Both the position numbers and the translations under genes were made by a program. A stretch of DNA of 64,000 nucleotides, taken from Chitinophaga varians (GTDB lineage: Bacteria; Bacteroidota; Bacteroidia; Chitinophagales; Chitinophagaceae). Numbering within the stretch: position 1 is the first letter of the stretch; each line of letters begins with the position of its first letter. The DNA lies in assembly GCF_012641275.1 (NCBI RefSeq), contig NZ_JABAIA010000001.1:1364001-1428000 (forward strand). The letters are read 5' to 3'. Positions 19,584 through 27,922 of the stretch are shown one piece after another. The notes under the pieces were generated by a model that had not been told where the DNA came from, made no database searches, and was given only the letters and a program-made list of their open reading frames with translations.

Positions 19584-21695
19584 TTATGCCTGCGCCGGTT
19601 CAGCGGATTTCTGCCGGTAAGCCTGGGCTGCATTATAAAAAGACAGTGCCTGCTGGAAGTAGGTTTTAGCGAAATTTTCCGTAGGCTCGTTACCGTTAAT
19701 CTGCAGCACCAGTGTTTTGAAGTCAGTTTCAAAGCTGAATTTGCCGGTGGCCACGAAGTTTTTATCGAAATCGTTGATGATACCGATCTGGGTGTTGCCG
19801 CTTACGCCTTCACCGAGCAGCAGCGCTTTGGCGCCCTGTACGAAGGAAGAGTAAGCATGGTAGATACCATCTGCATAAGCGCCTTTACTGATGGCAATAT
19901 TGGCGAGCTCGACTTTTTCTTCCGCTTCCAGCAGCAGCGTAGCTACCAGGTCGATGATAACGCCGGCGCACTCACCTACACCGATAGCGGTGGCGTAGTC
20001 TTCCGCCTGGCCCCAATCGATATAATCTGCCGGGGTGATGGTGCTGAGATCAGCCAGTGGTTTCAGCAGTTCGTAGAAATATTTTTCACCCTGACGGTCA
20101 TAATATTCATTGAACAGTTCCTTTTCCGCGCCGTTGATTTCGTAGTCGTGCAGGAGGCTGCGCAATACGTCCGGGCCACGGCGGCTGGGCACTTTAATAA
20201 CCTTGTCGGCTACACGTCCTACGCCGTCGCCAACGATACCGCCGCCCAGCAGTACCTGAAGGGCTGGCAATACTTTACCACCGCTCTTCATGGAAGATCC
20301 ATGAAAGCCGATGCTGGCGATACCATGCTGGCCGCAGGAATTCATACAGCCGCTGATTTTTATTTTGATGTCTTTATTGTAGATGAGGTCCGGGAACTCG
20401 TCAGTGATAACGGACTCCAGTACTTTAGCGATGCCTGTGCTGTTGGAGATACCAAGGTTGCAGGTATCGGTGCCGGGGCAGGCGGTGATGTCCGCGATGC
20501 TGTCGAACCCTGGCTCAGCGAAACCGGCTGCTTCCAGTGCGCTGTACACGTAAGGCAGGTGTTCCGGTAAGATGAATTTCAGCAGCAGGCCCTGGTTAGC
20601 GGTCACCCTTACATCGTCTGCAATGACCGGGCGCAGCGCTTCTATCAGTTGACGGCTGACAGCAGAGCCGATATTGCCCAGGGTGATTTTCACATAAGCG
20701 CCGTAGTAACCTTTTTGTTTTTGTTCAAACACGTTGGTCTTTCTCCACGCTTCGTATTTCGCCTGGTTTTTTATTTCGTAAGCTGGTATTTCGCCGATTA
20801 CCGGCGGTGTGGTCTGAGGCCATGCGTCTGCATCTACCGGCACGCTTTTCACTTTCACCGCTTTGTATTCCTCTTTGACGAGGCGCTCGAATTCCTCCAT
20901 GCCTATTTTCTGGATGAGGAATTTCATGCGGGCTTTGTTGCGGCTGGTCCTTTCGCCGTAGCGGTCGAACACGCGCAATACGTTTTCGATATAGGGAATG
21001 AGCAGGTCTGTTTCCAGGAACTCATATACCGGTTTGGCCAGAAAGGGCTGTGCGCCCAGGCCACCGCCTACCAATACTTTGAAGCCACGCACTTCTTTGC
21101 CATCGATGATTTTCACTTTGGGGATCATGCCGAAGTCGTGCATGAAGGCCCAGGCAGTATCTTTTTCAGAAGAGGAAAAAGCAATTTTTATTTTACGGCC
21201 CATTTCCTGGCTGACAGGGTTACGCAGGAAATAGCGGAACGTAGCGTCAGCATAGGGAGTAATATCAAATGGTTCTTCCGGGTCTATGCCGGCCCGGTCG
21301 GAAGCTGTAATGTTACGGACGGTGTTACCGCAGGCTTCACGGATGGTGATTTCATCCTGTTCCAGCGTATGCCACAACTCGGGTGTTCTGTCGAGGCTCA
21401 CGTAGTGTATCTGCACATCCTGGCGGGTGGTCAGGTGCAGGTTGCTGGTAGCATATTCGTCGGATACTTCTGTGATGCGTTTCCATTGTTGCAGGGTCAT
21501 TTTGCCGTAGGGCAATTTGATGCGCACCATTTGCACACCGGGCTGACGCTGACCATACACCCCTCTCGCCAGGCGAAGGCTACGGAATTTCTCGTCCGTG
21601 ATAGCCCCTTCGCGGAACAGGCGGATCTTCTTCTCCAGGTCGATGATATCCTGCTGTACTATGGGATTTTCAAGTTCTGTTCTGAAGCTTTGCAT
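19584..21695 (-). CDS. Sulfite (nitrite) reductase hemoprotein with C-terminal HEPN-like extension
   Basis: 703 residues. Two ferredoxin-like and siroheme/4Fe-4S repeats occupy about 30-535. The four cluster cysteines are C406 and C412 (TACPGTDTCNLG) and C450 and C454 (SGCMNSCGQHG). Reduces sulfite to sulfide (or nitrite to ammonia) with six electrons. Adjacent siroheme genes and the upstream cysteine leader peptide point to sulfite. Residues about 560-700 are an added helical region resembling a HEPN domain (GAYADGIYHAYSSFVQGAKALLL), not present in classical CysI. The operon order is reductase, cobA, met8-like. Expression is probably controlled by attenuation in the leader. Confidence 0.9.
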   Translation of the reverse strand: MQSFRTELENPIVQQDIIDLEKKIRLFREGAITDEKFRSLRLARGVYGQRQPGVQMVRIKLPYGKMTLQQWKRITEVSDEYATSNLHLTTRQDVQIHYVSLDRTPELWHTLEQDEITIREACGNTVRNITASDRAGIDPEEPFDITPYADATFRYFLRNPVSQEMGRKIKIAFSSSEKDTAWAFMHDFGMIPKVKIIDGKEVRGFKVLVGGGLGAQPFLAKPVYEFLETDLLIPYIENVLRVFDRYGERTSRNKARMKFLIQKIGMEEFERLVKEEYKAVKVKSVPVDADAWPQTTPPVIGEIPAYEIKNQAKYEAWRKTNVFEQKQKGYYGAYVKITLGNIGSAVSRQLIEALRPVIADDVRVTANQGLLLKFILPEHLPYVYSALEAAGFAEPGFDSIADITACPGTDTCNLGISNSTGIAKVLESVITDEFPDLIYNKDIKIKISGCMNSCGQHGIASIGFHGSSMKSGGKVLPALQVLLGGGIVGDGVGRVADKVIKVPSRRGPDVLRSLLHDYEINGAEKELFNEYYDRQGEKYFYELLKPLADLSTITPADYIDWGQAEDYATAIGVGECAGVIIDLVATLLLEAEEKVELANIAISKGAYADGIYHAYSSFVQGAKALLLGEGVSGNTQIGIINDFDKNFVATGKFSFETDFKTLVLQINGNEPTENFAKTYFQQALSFYNAAQAYRQKSAEPAQA

Positions 21696-21740
21696 ATAAC
21701 GTATTTTCAGGTGGTGGTAAAAATCGCTGGTATTGGTTGT

Positions 21741-21767
21741 AAAAAAGCCTCCGCTGTAGGCGGAGGC
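21741..21767 (-). terminator. Attenuator terminator in the sulfite reductase leader
   Basis: On the minus strand GCCTCCGC-CTACA-GCGGAGGC forms an eight-base stem with a five-base loop, followed at once by six T (21746-21741). It stands between the leader peptide stop (21814) and the reductase start (21695), so it must be bypassed for the operon to be expressed. The leader bases GCGGA at 21828-21824 could pair with TCCGC at 21764-21760 in its 5' arm, as a weak alternative structure. Confidence 0.88.
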
Positions 21768-21813
21768 TGTCGTATAACTGAGATTAGTATTATTAACTTA
21801 TCTGTGTTGCATA

Positions 21814-21891
21814 CTACACGCGTTCCGCTGCTGCTGCCATGCAACAACAATTATAGTGGCCATTCATCACCTTCCGTATTCTATTACCCAT
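21814..21891 (-). CDS. Cysteine leader peptide for attenuation of the sulfite reductase operon
   Basis: A 25-codon reading frame from ATG at 21891, or 17 codons from ATG at 21867, giving MNGHYNCCCMAAAAERV at its end. Three successive Cys codons (TGT TGT TGC, 21849-21841) sit 9 codons before the stop. The frame begins about 20 bp after the predicted transcription start and is followed by a Rho-independent terminator ahead of the sulfite reductase gene. The Cys codons TGTTGCAT (21846-21839) pair perfectly over 8 bp with ATGCAACA just after the stop (21812-21805). The inferred role is sensing of charged Cys-tRNA by ribosome stalling, not function as a protein. No family name is known to me. Confidence 0.8.
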   Translation of the reverse strand: MGNRIRKVMNGHYNCCCMAAAAERV

Positions 21892-21918
21892 ATTCCCTAT
21901 AATTTTAGTAGAGTAATA

Positions 21919-21949
21919 CAAAGATAGAAATGCCACCCGTCTTTCCAAA
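21919..21949 (-). promoter_or_regulatory. Promoter of the sulfite reductase leader
   Basis: On the minus strand TTTG (21949-21946), a 19-bp spacer, and TATCTTTG (21926-21919) match the Bacteroidota housekeeping promoter TTTG-N19-TAnnTTTG exactly. Transcription would begin near 21912, about 20 bp before the leader peptide ATG. This fixes the leader as short and places the terminator inside the transcript. Confidence 0.8.
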
Positions 21950-22183
21950 AATTTTTTTGAGGGGAAATATCCGGACAGAAATACGTTCAAATCGACCAAA
22001 TCAGTTTTTATTCGTTCATAATCAATAAGATAGATTTAATGATTTTCGCATCCCTCATAACCTCCGCTTATCTCGGATAACATTTTGTTATGGGGAAAAG
22101 CAGCGGGGAACGGTGATTCGGACGGTAGTACCGGTGCATAGGACCAGACAGAAACACACATTAAAATAAATCACTATTTTTAC

Positions 22184-22211
22184 TATAACATTAATTATAT
22201 AACATTAATTA
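22184..22211. repeat. Perfect 14-bp tandem duplication
   Basis: TATAACATTAATTA occurs twice without spacer (22184-22197 and 22198-22211), 42 bp before the start of a small membrane protein gene. It could be a binding site for a dimeric regulator or part of an AT-rich promoter; the rest of 21950-22183 shows nothing clear. Confidence 0.6.
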
Positions 22212-22252
22212 AATGCCCGTTACCCTTATTCTTCATTTTAACCCTGTCACCT

Positions 22253-22453
22253 ATGAAAGAAATCAGAAAACCAGCACCCCGAAGAGTGGCTATTGGCTAC
22301 CTACTGGCCGCCCTGCCTTTGCTGCTTTTCATCTTTGTGTTCCTGTTCATTAACGCCACAGCAGGCACCACCTGGCAACAGCTGGCGCCGGTCTTAGCAC
22401 AGGTATTAACAGCGGTGTCAGTCGGACTGGCAGGCGTTGCGGCACAATGGTAA
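22253..22453 (+). CDS. Small two-helix membrane protein, unknown
   Basis: 66 residues: a basic N-terminus (MKEIRKPAPRRVA), a strongly hydrophobic helix (YLLAALPLLLFIFVFLFINA), then a second helix (LAPVLAQVLTAVSVGLAGVAA). Topology and base composition look like a real gene, but I do not recognise a family. It stands alone between the divergent leader region and the HAD phosphatase gene. Holin-like or hydrophobic stress peptides have similar shape, which is not proof of function. Confidence 0.5.
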   Translation: MKEIRKPAPRRVAIGYLLAALPLLLFIFVFLFINATAGTTWQQLAPVLAQVLTAVSVGLAGVAAQW

Positions 22454-22578
22454 AAGCCATTTTCCTTTATGCAAAGCCGGTTATCCTGCCGTCTTTTATT
22501 GATAAATGTCTCCTTGCGCCGCAAGAATTCTGCGGTGGTCATCTTCCCGTTATTATCTTTGCGGCGTAAAATGGCATT

Positions 22579-23241
22579 ATGATCAATACGGTAATATTCG
22601 ATATGGACGGCCTCCTGGTAGATTCAGAGCCACTGTGGGGTATCGCGATGAGAGAAGTGTTTGCAACAGTAGGCGTCAACCTCTCCGCTGAGCTGACGCA
22701 CAAAACCACCGGGCTTCGTACCCGCGAGGTGGTCAGCTACTGGCACAGCTATTTCAAATGGGAAGGTAAAAGCACCGAACAGGTGACCAACGAGATCATC
22801 GACAGCGTGACCGCTAAAATCATCGCGGAAGGCAAGGCGATGGAAGGGCTTCAATATATACTGGATTTTTTCAAAGCGAAAGACTTTAAAATGGGCCTGG
22901 CCTCTTCTTCACCCCTGCGGCTGATTGAAGCGGTACTTGCACATTTACATATACGTGATTCTTTTCAGGCGGTATACTCCGCAGAATTTGAAGACTACGG
23001 CAAACCCCATCCGGCGGTATACCTGGCCTGCGCCAAAGCACTCAACAGCGATCCGCTGGACTGCATCGCTTTTGAGGACTCCGTTACCGGTATGACAGCC
23101 GCCAAAGCCGCGCGCATGACCACCGTAGTGGTACCTGAGCCGCATAACCGTCACGACCCGCGTTACGCACTGGCCAATATGCAGCTGGATTCCCTGCTGG
23201 ACTTCAATGATCAGCGGCTGTCCCTCCTCATGCAACACTAA
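22579..23241 (+). CDS. HAD-superfamily phosphatase, HxpB/YniC-like
   Basis: 220 residues of the HAD subfamily IA. Motif I is FDMDGLLVDSEPLWG (nucleophile Asp, acid Asp two later), motif II is the Ser in MGLASSSPLRLI, motif III has Lys in YGKPHPAVYL, and motif IV is IAFEDSVTGMTAAKAA. The DSEPLW cap signature is that of the sugar phosphatase YniC/HxpB and beta-phosphoglucomutase group. It probably hydrolyses hexose or hexitol phosphates in the cytoplasm; a mutase role cannot be excluded. It is followed after 26 bp by a cyclase-family gene, possibly in one transcript. Confidence 0.88.
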   Translation: MINTVIFDMDGLLVDSEPLWGIAMREVFATVGVNLSAELTHKTTGLRTREVVSYWHSYFKWEGKSTEQVTNEIIDSVTAKIIAEGKAMEGLQYILDFFKAKDFKMGLASSSPLRLIEAVLAHLHIRDSFQAVYSAEFEDYGKPHPAVYLACAKALNSDPLDCIAFEDSVTGMTAAKAARMTTVVVPEPHNRHDPRYALANMQLDSLLDFNDQRLSLLMQH

Positions 23242-23267
23242 TCTGTTCATCATATCAACCCCTGGTT

Positions 23268-24029
23268 ATGAAAATCATTGACCTGTCGAAGACTATCGAA
23301 TACAATAAACAGGACCCCTGGTTTATGCGTATCCGTATCAAACACAAGGCCCACCGGCAAAGCCGTTCGCTGATCCGTTTTTTCCTCGGCCTGCCGGCAA
23401 AACTGTTCCCCAAAGGTTTTGAAGGCTGGGCAGACGATAAGATCGTAAGCATGGGCGTACATGCCGCTACGCATATCGATGCCCCATGGCATTATGCGCC
23501 GCAGGTAAACGGTCAGCCTGCCAAAACCATCGACCAGATACCACTGGAATGGTGTTACGGCGACGGCGTAGTGATCAATATGACACACAAGGCGGATTGT
23601 GAGGAGATAACGCTGGCGGATATACGAGAAAACCTGCAACAGACAGGTGCAGTGATTCAACCAGGCACCATCGTGTTGATCTATACCGGCCGTGACCAGT
23701 ACATTGGCACCCGTGAATACCCGATGCGGGGCACCGGTATGAGCGCGGAAGCCACCCATTGGCTGATAGACCAGGGCGTGAAAGTAATGGGTATTGACCA
23801 GTGGGGATTTGATCTTCCGCTGAAATATATGGTGCAGAAAGCCAAAGCAGAAGGGAAGGACGACTATTTCTGGCAGGCCCACCTGGTAGGCCGGCAGAAA
23901 GAATACTGCCATATGGAGCAGCTGGTGAACCTCGGCGCATTGCCGCCGCACGGTTTTAAAGTGGCGGTTTTCCCGCTGAAGATCAAAGGCGCCAGTGCCG
24001 CACCTGCGCGGGTGGTGGCCATGATTTGA
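23268..24029 (+). CDS. Cyclase-family metal-dependent hydrolase
   Basis: 253 residues of the cyclase/kynurenine formamidase family. The metal-binding signature HxxTHxDxPxH appears as VHAATHIDAPWHYAP near residue 65, followed by VVINMTHKADCEEITLADI, IVLIYTGRDQY and the GIDQWGFDLP loop. Members hydrolyse N-formylkynurenine, isatin or related amide/lactone substrates; no other tryptophan-degradation gene is near, so the substrate is open. It probably shares a transcript with the HAD phosphatase before it. Confidence 0.85.
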   Translation: MKIIDLSKTIEYNKQDPWFMRIRIKHKAHRQSRSLIRFFLGLPAKLFPKGFEGWADDKIVSMGVHAATHIDAPWHYAPQVNGQPAKTIDQIPLEWCYGDGVVINMTHKADCEEITLADIRENLQQTGAVIQPGTIVLIYTGRDQYIGTREYPMRGTGMSAEATHWLIDQGVKVMGIDQWGFDLPLKYMVQKAKAEGKDDYFWQAHLVGRQKEYCHMEQLVNLGALPPHGFKVAVFPLKIKGASAAPARVVAMI

Positions 24030-24152
24030 TTATCAAAATAAGCTTATCTTTATTATACCTGAATTAGTTGGAGTCCGCACGTTCCCTCACATGCCGGTGC
24101 TGTAGCCCCCTTTCCCAAAACTCCCCCGTCAGATAACCAAAATAACCCAACT

Positions 24153-25619
24153 ATGCATCATTTCTACATGAAACAAAAGCTCTTAAAACGGGTACTGTTT
24201 GCCCTGATATTACTTCTCAGCCGGTTTTCCCTGTCAGCACAGGATACTTTATATGCCACTTCGCAGGTGACAAATTCGAACGGGCTATGCCTTACCTGCA
24301 GGGTGCAGGACAGAAATAACGCTGTCAATGGTAACCGTAATGATTATACGACTTTATTGCTGGGCACCAGTCTGCTGGGCGCTCAAATTTCACAAACGCT
24401 GATTTTTCCATCGTTACAGACAGACCCCAATGCGGAAATCACCATTGAAATAGCCAATAATGACGGGCTTTCTATTAACCTGCTGGGTTCAGTAGCTGTC
24501 AGTACCGCTCCCGACGGATATAATAATGACCGGTACATTATAGCTGATGACGACTTTGAACGCATTCCTAATTCAAACAGGCTCACCTACACCTTCAGGG
24601 CAGCAAAGCCTTTTGACCGGGTCACGGTACAGTTGAATGCCGGGCTGCTGGCCTTAGGCAGCGGGCTGAAGGTGTATGGCGCCTATACGACTGTCCGGTC
24701 ACTCTCCAACTGTATCGAAGCTCCGCCTGATGTGTATGCCTATTACCCGTTGGACAGTACTGTAAAAGACCTGGGGCCCCGCCGGCTCCATGGTATTACC
24801 GGCAACATGACCTACACCACAGGTGGCGTGTGCGATCTGGCAGCCATTGACAGTCTTTCCGGCGGAAAACAATTCCTGGTACCTGAATTCACTCTCGCAG
24901 ATTCGGCAGTGGCTTTTTCGGTTTGGGTAAAAACGCTGCCTGGCCAACAAGGAGGAATTTCATTTGCAACAAACAAATATACCTTTGAGATATCCCCCGA
25001 CAACGCCACATTCAAATTCCAGCTTGATTTGATAGGAGAAATTCTGGCCACACCGCCGATAGTTTCAACACAGCTTTATTCAGATACGGGCTATATACAT
25101 GTTTTAGCTAACTACGGGAACCGGCAGCTGAGCCTCTATGTCAACGGTGATTGGGCGGCCAGCTTTGACGATATGCCGCACTACGTGTTTACTTCCGGGA
25201 CCACCGCAGGACCGGCCGTTTTCCGCATAAAAAACATGATAGCAGATGAATTGACCATCTATAACCGTGAGCTAAGCCTGGCAGAAATCGAAAAGTTAGC
25301 AGGACGACGAAACGATTCAGTCGTCAGCAGGTCTTCGGCCACAACCGCGCTAATCCAAACCGGGCGCCTGTCTTCCGGTAAAAATATACTGACAATAGCG
25401 CCTAACCCTGTTTCCGGCACGTTCCGCATAAACGGTAACATTCCGATAGAGAACAGCATGCTGGTATTAACAGACCTGTCAGGCAGGGAGGTGTTCAGGA
25501 CTTCTCCTGCTTCGGCGACATTAACATTGCCGGCAAATGTGTCTCCGGGCGTGTATGTGCTGCGATTGCAGACAAAAGAAGGAAAGATATACAGTACCAA
25601 AGTGGTTGTTCACCACTAG
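24153..25619 (+). CDS. Secreted LamG-like protein with T9SS type A sorting domain
   Basis: 488 residues. The signal peptide follows MKQKLLKRVLFALILLLSRF (start at 24168, or ATG 24153 five codons earlier). Residues about 190-390 form a LamG/concanavalin-like jelly roll (YYPLDSTVKDLGPRRLHG, AFSVWVKTLPG, LTIYNRELSLAEIEKL). The last 80 residues are a T9SS type A sorting domain: LTIAPNPVSGTFRING, LTDLSGREVFRT, SPGVYVLRLQTKEGKIYSTKVVV. It should be exported by the T9SS, probably kept at the surface, and may bind glycans. The N-terminal part (30-185) is unassigned. A bidirectional terminator follows. Confidence 0.85.
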   Translation: MHHFYMKQKLLKRVLFALILLLSRFSLSAQDTLYATSQVTNSNGLCLTCRVQDRNNAVNGNRNDYTTLLLGTSLLGAQISQTLIFPSLQTDPNAEITIEIANNDGLSINLLGSVAVSTAPDGYNNDRYIIADDDFERIPNSNRLTYTFRAAKPFDRVTVQLNAGLLALGSGLKVYGAYTTVRSLSNCIEAPPDVYAYYPLDSTVKDLGPRRLHGITGNMTYTTGGVCDLAAIDSLSGGKQFLVPEFTLADSAVAFSVWVKTLPGQQGGISFATNKYTFEISPDNATFKFQLDLIGEILATPPIVSTQLYSDTGYIHVLANYGNRQLSLYVNGDWAASFDDMPHYVFTSGTTAGPAVFRIKNMIADELTIYNRELSLAEIEKLAGRRNDSVVSRSSATTALIQTGRLSSGKNILTIAPNPVSGTFRINGNIPIENSMLVLTDLSGREVFRTSPASATLTLPANVSPGVYVLRLQTKEGKIYSTKVVVHH

Positions 25620-25623
25620 GCAC

Positions 25624-25658
25624 AAAAAAAGAGGCTGTCCTTGCGGGACAGCCTCTTT
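25624..25658. terminator. Bidirectional terminator between LamG protein and rpsA
   Basis: An 11-base perfect stem, GAGGCTGTCCT-like with GGGACAGCCTC (25631-25655), is flanked by seven A on the left and TTT on the right. It can serve both convergent genes, though the T tract is better for the minus strand (rpsA). Confidence 0.85.
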
Positions 25659-25679
25659 CATTATTTGCCAAAACGGATC

Positions 25680-27575
25680 TTATTGTGCGCTTTTTTCTTC
25701 GCCACCTTCAGATTGTTTCAGTTTTTCTCTCAGTTCAGCCAGTGCACCCAGGTCACCTAAAGTAGCTTTTTCTACTTTGCCCTGAATGTTTTTCACTGCT
25801 TTACGGGTTTTGTCAGCTTCAGCTCTTTTCTCTTTCACAACAGCTTCTTTTTCTTCAGCCTGTGCTTTTTCCCATACTCTTGTGTGAGAAACCAGGATAC
25901 GTTTTTCGCTGCGATCGAATTCGATGATCATGAATTCTTTCACGTCTTCAACGTTGATTGGTTTTTCGTCTTCTGTTCTCAGGTGACGGGCAGGAGCGTA
26001 AGCTTCCAGGCCGTATTGCAGTTGAACAGTAGCACCTTTCTCATCTTTCTTCACAACTGTACCTTCGTGCACAGAGTTGATCGGGAAGATAGTTTCGAAA
26101 GTGTTCCATGGATCTTCTTCGATCTGTTTGTGACCGAGGCTGAGTTTGCGGTTTTCTTTGTCAATACCCAGGATCACTACATCTATTTCGTTACCTACTT
26201 TAGTGTATTCAGATGGGTGGTTGAAACGTTTGATCCAGCTCAGGTCAGAGATGTGGATCATGCCACCGATACCAGTTTCCAGTTCAACGAACACGCCGTA
26301 AGGAGTGATGTTTTTAACGATGCCTTTGTGACGGCTGTCAACCGGGAATTTAGTTTCGATAGTAGACCATGGGTCTTCTGTCAGTTGTTTGATAGACAGA
26401 GACATTTTACGTTCTTCTTTGCTCAGGGTAACTACCACTGCTTCGTATTCTTCGCCTAATTTGAAGAATTCCTTAGCGTTGATAGGAGTAGAAGCCCAGG
26501 AGATTTCAGAAACGTGTACCAGACCTTCTACGCCCGGCATGATTTCCAGGAATGCACCGTAGTCTTCGATGTTAACCACTTTACCTTTAACTTTAGCACC
26601 TTCGGTGATAGTAGCTGGTAAAGTATCCCACGGATGCGGAGTGAGTTGTTTGTAGCCCAGGCTTATGCGACGTTTTTCGTCGTCGAAGTCCAGTACAACC
26701 ACGTTGATTTTCTGGTCCATCTGGAGCACTTCGCTCGGATGGGAGATACGGCCCCAGGAGATGTCTGTGATGTACAGCAGACCGTCCAGACCGCCCAGGT
26801 CGATGAACGCACCAAAGTCGGTGATATTCTTGATGGTACCTTCCAATACCTGGCCTTTTTCCAGTTTGGAGATGATATCCACTCTTTGTTGTTCGATATC
26901 GCTTTCGATCAGCGCTTTGTGGGAAACTACGGCGTTGCGGATGGTTTCGTTTACTTTCACCACTTTGAACTCCATGGTTTTGCCTACAAACTGGTCGTAG
27001 TCGGTAACCGGTTTCACGTCGATCTGAGAACCTGGCAGGAATGTTTCCATACCGTAAACGTCCACGATCAAGCCGCCTTTGGTTTTGCTGGTAACAGTAC
27101 CAGTAACCACTTCGCCTGTTTTGTAAACTTCCACGATTTTTTCCCATGCACGTTTCTGGCGAGCCTGTTTACGGCTCAGGTGCAGGTTACCGTCGCGGTC
27201 TTCTTTTTCCACTACCAGCACTTCCACTTCGTCACCGATTTTCAGACCCGGTAAGTCACGGAATTCGTTCAGGGAGATCAGGCCGTCGGATTTGAAGCCG
27301 ATGTTGATCACCACGTCAGTGTTGGTAATACCTACTACAGTACCGCTCAGCAGGGTGTTTTCTTCAAACACTTTGAAGGTGCTGTCATAAGTCTGGTCGT
27401 ACTTTTCTTTCTCTTCTTTGCTGTAGGAAGAAACGTTACGTTTGTCCACGCTCCAATCGAAATCGTCGTGGGCAGTTGCTACTACAGGAGCCTTTTTTGT
27501 CGCAGTTTCTGCCGCAGCTGCCTGCGGAGCCTGTTGCTCTGCGTTTTGTTCGTTAATAATGTTGTTTTCGCTCAT
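25680..27575 (-). CDS. rpsA: 30S ribosomal protein S1
   Basis: 631 residues containing six S1 RNA-binding domains. Repeated landmarks are EGTIKNITDFGAFIDLGG, KGKVVNIEDYGAFLEIMPG, VEGLVHVSEISW, KGIVKNITPYGVFVELETG and the ISL/SLGYKQL ends. An acidic, Ala/Gln-rich N-terminal leader of about 45 residues and a Lys/Glu-rich helical tail are usual in Bacteroidota S1. It binds mRNA at the 30S subunit and helps initiation; in this phylum, where Shine-Dalgarno sites are weak, S1 has particular weight. The gene has its own upstream TATTTTTG box (27629-27636). Confidence 0.95.
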   Translation of the reverse strand: MSENNIINEQNAEQQAPQAAAAETATKKAPVVATAHDDFDWSVDKRNVSSYSKEEKEKYDQTYDSTFKVFEENTLLSGTVVGITNTDVVINIGFKSDGLISLNEFRDLPGLKIGDEVEVLVVEKEDRDGNLHLSRKQARQKRAWEKIVEVYKTGEVVTGTVTSKTKGGLIVDVYGMETFLPGSQIDVKPVTDYDQFVGKTMEFKVVKVNETIRNAVVSHKALIESDIEQQRVDIISKLEKGQVLEGTIKNITDFGAFIDLGGLDGLLYITDISWGRISHPSEVLQMDQKINVVVLDFDDEKRRISLGYKQLTPHPWDTLPATITEGAKVKGKVVNIEDYGAFLEIMPGVEGLVHVSEISWASTPINAKEFFKLGEEYEAVVVTLSKEERKMSLSIKQLTEDPWSTIETKFPVDSRHKGIVKNITPYGVFVELETGIGGMIHISDLSWIKRFNHPSEYTKVGNEIDVVILGIDKENRKLSLGHKQIEEDPWNTFETIFPINSVHEGTVVKKDEKGATVQLQYGLEAYAPARHLRTEDEKPINVEDVKEFMIIEFDRSEKRILVSHTRVWEKAQAEEKEAVVKEKRAEADKTRKAVKNIQGKVEKATLGDLGALAELREKLKQSEGGEEKSAQ

Positions 27576-27628
27576 AAAAAATGAAAATTTAAATCCGGAA
27601 TACCCGGACTCCCTGTTTTATGGGACGG

Positions 27629-27636
27629 CAAAAATA
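27629..27636 (-). promoter_or_regulatory. Bacteroidota -7 box upstream of rpsA
   Basis: TATTTTTG on the minus strand matches TAnnTTTG, 54 bp before the rpsA start. The remaining intergenic bases up to the rhomboid gene (27637-27916) are AT-rich and hold nothing else I can name. Confidence 0.5.
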
Positions 27637-27922
27637 CGAAAAATTACCCGTTTAACCTCATTTTTCCGGAAGAAATCCCCTCTCCCGTCCCTCATTTAAC
27701 GTTCTTTTCGGATATTTTTTAATCATATTTGAATTTATAATACTACAAAGGCAGGATTCCGTTTATTTTTTACCAGCCGTTGTCAACCAGAATAGCGAAA
27801 ATTTGTTATTTATTCAGTGTCCAATTGATAATTATCTGCAGTAAAAAAAGTTAAATTTCATCAACTGAAAATCTGCCCTGTAAAGGGTTTTAAATCCCGG
27901 ATTTTTATTTTAATTTGTGTAT

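Noticed and set aside
19556..19732. N-terminal extension of cobA to 19732
   Set aside because: The extra 59 residues overlap the sulfite reductase coding region and do not look like the methyltransferase family, which begins at KLTLVGAGPGDP.
22000..22183. SAM-type riboswitch upstream of the sulfite reductase leader
   Set aside because: The promoter sits at 21919-21949, so these bases are upstream of the transcript, and I see no pattern of stems expected of a SAM aptamer.
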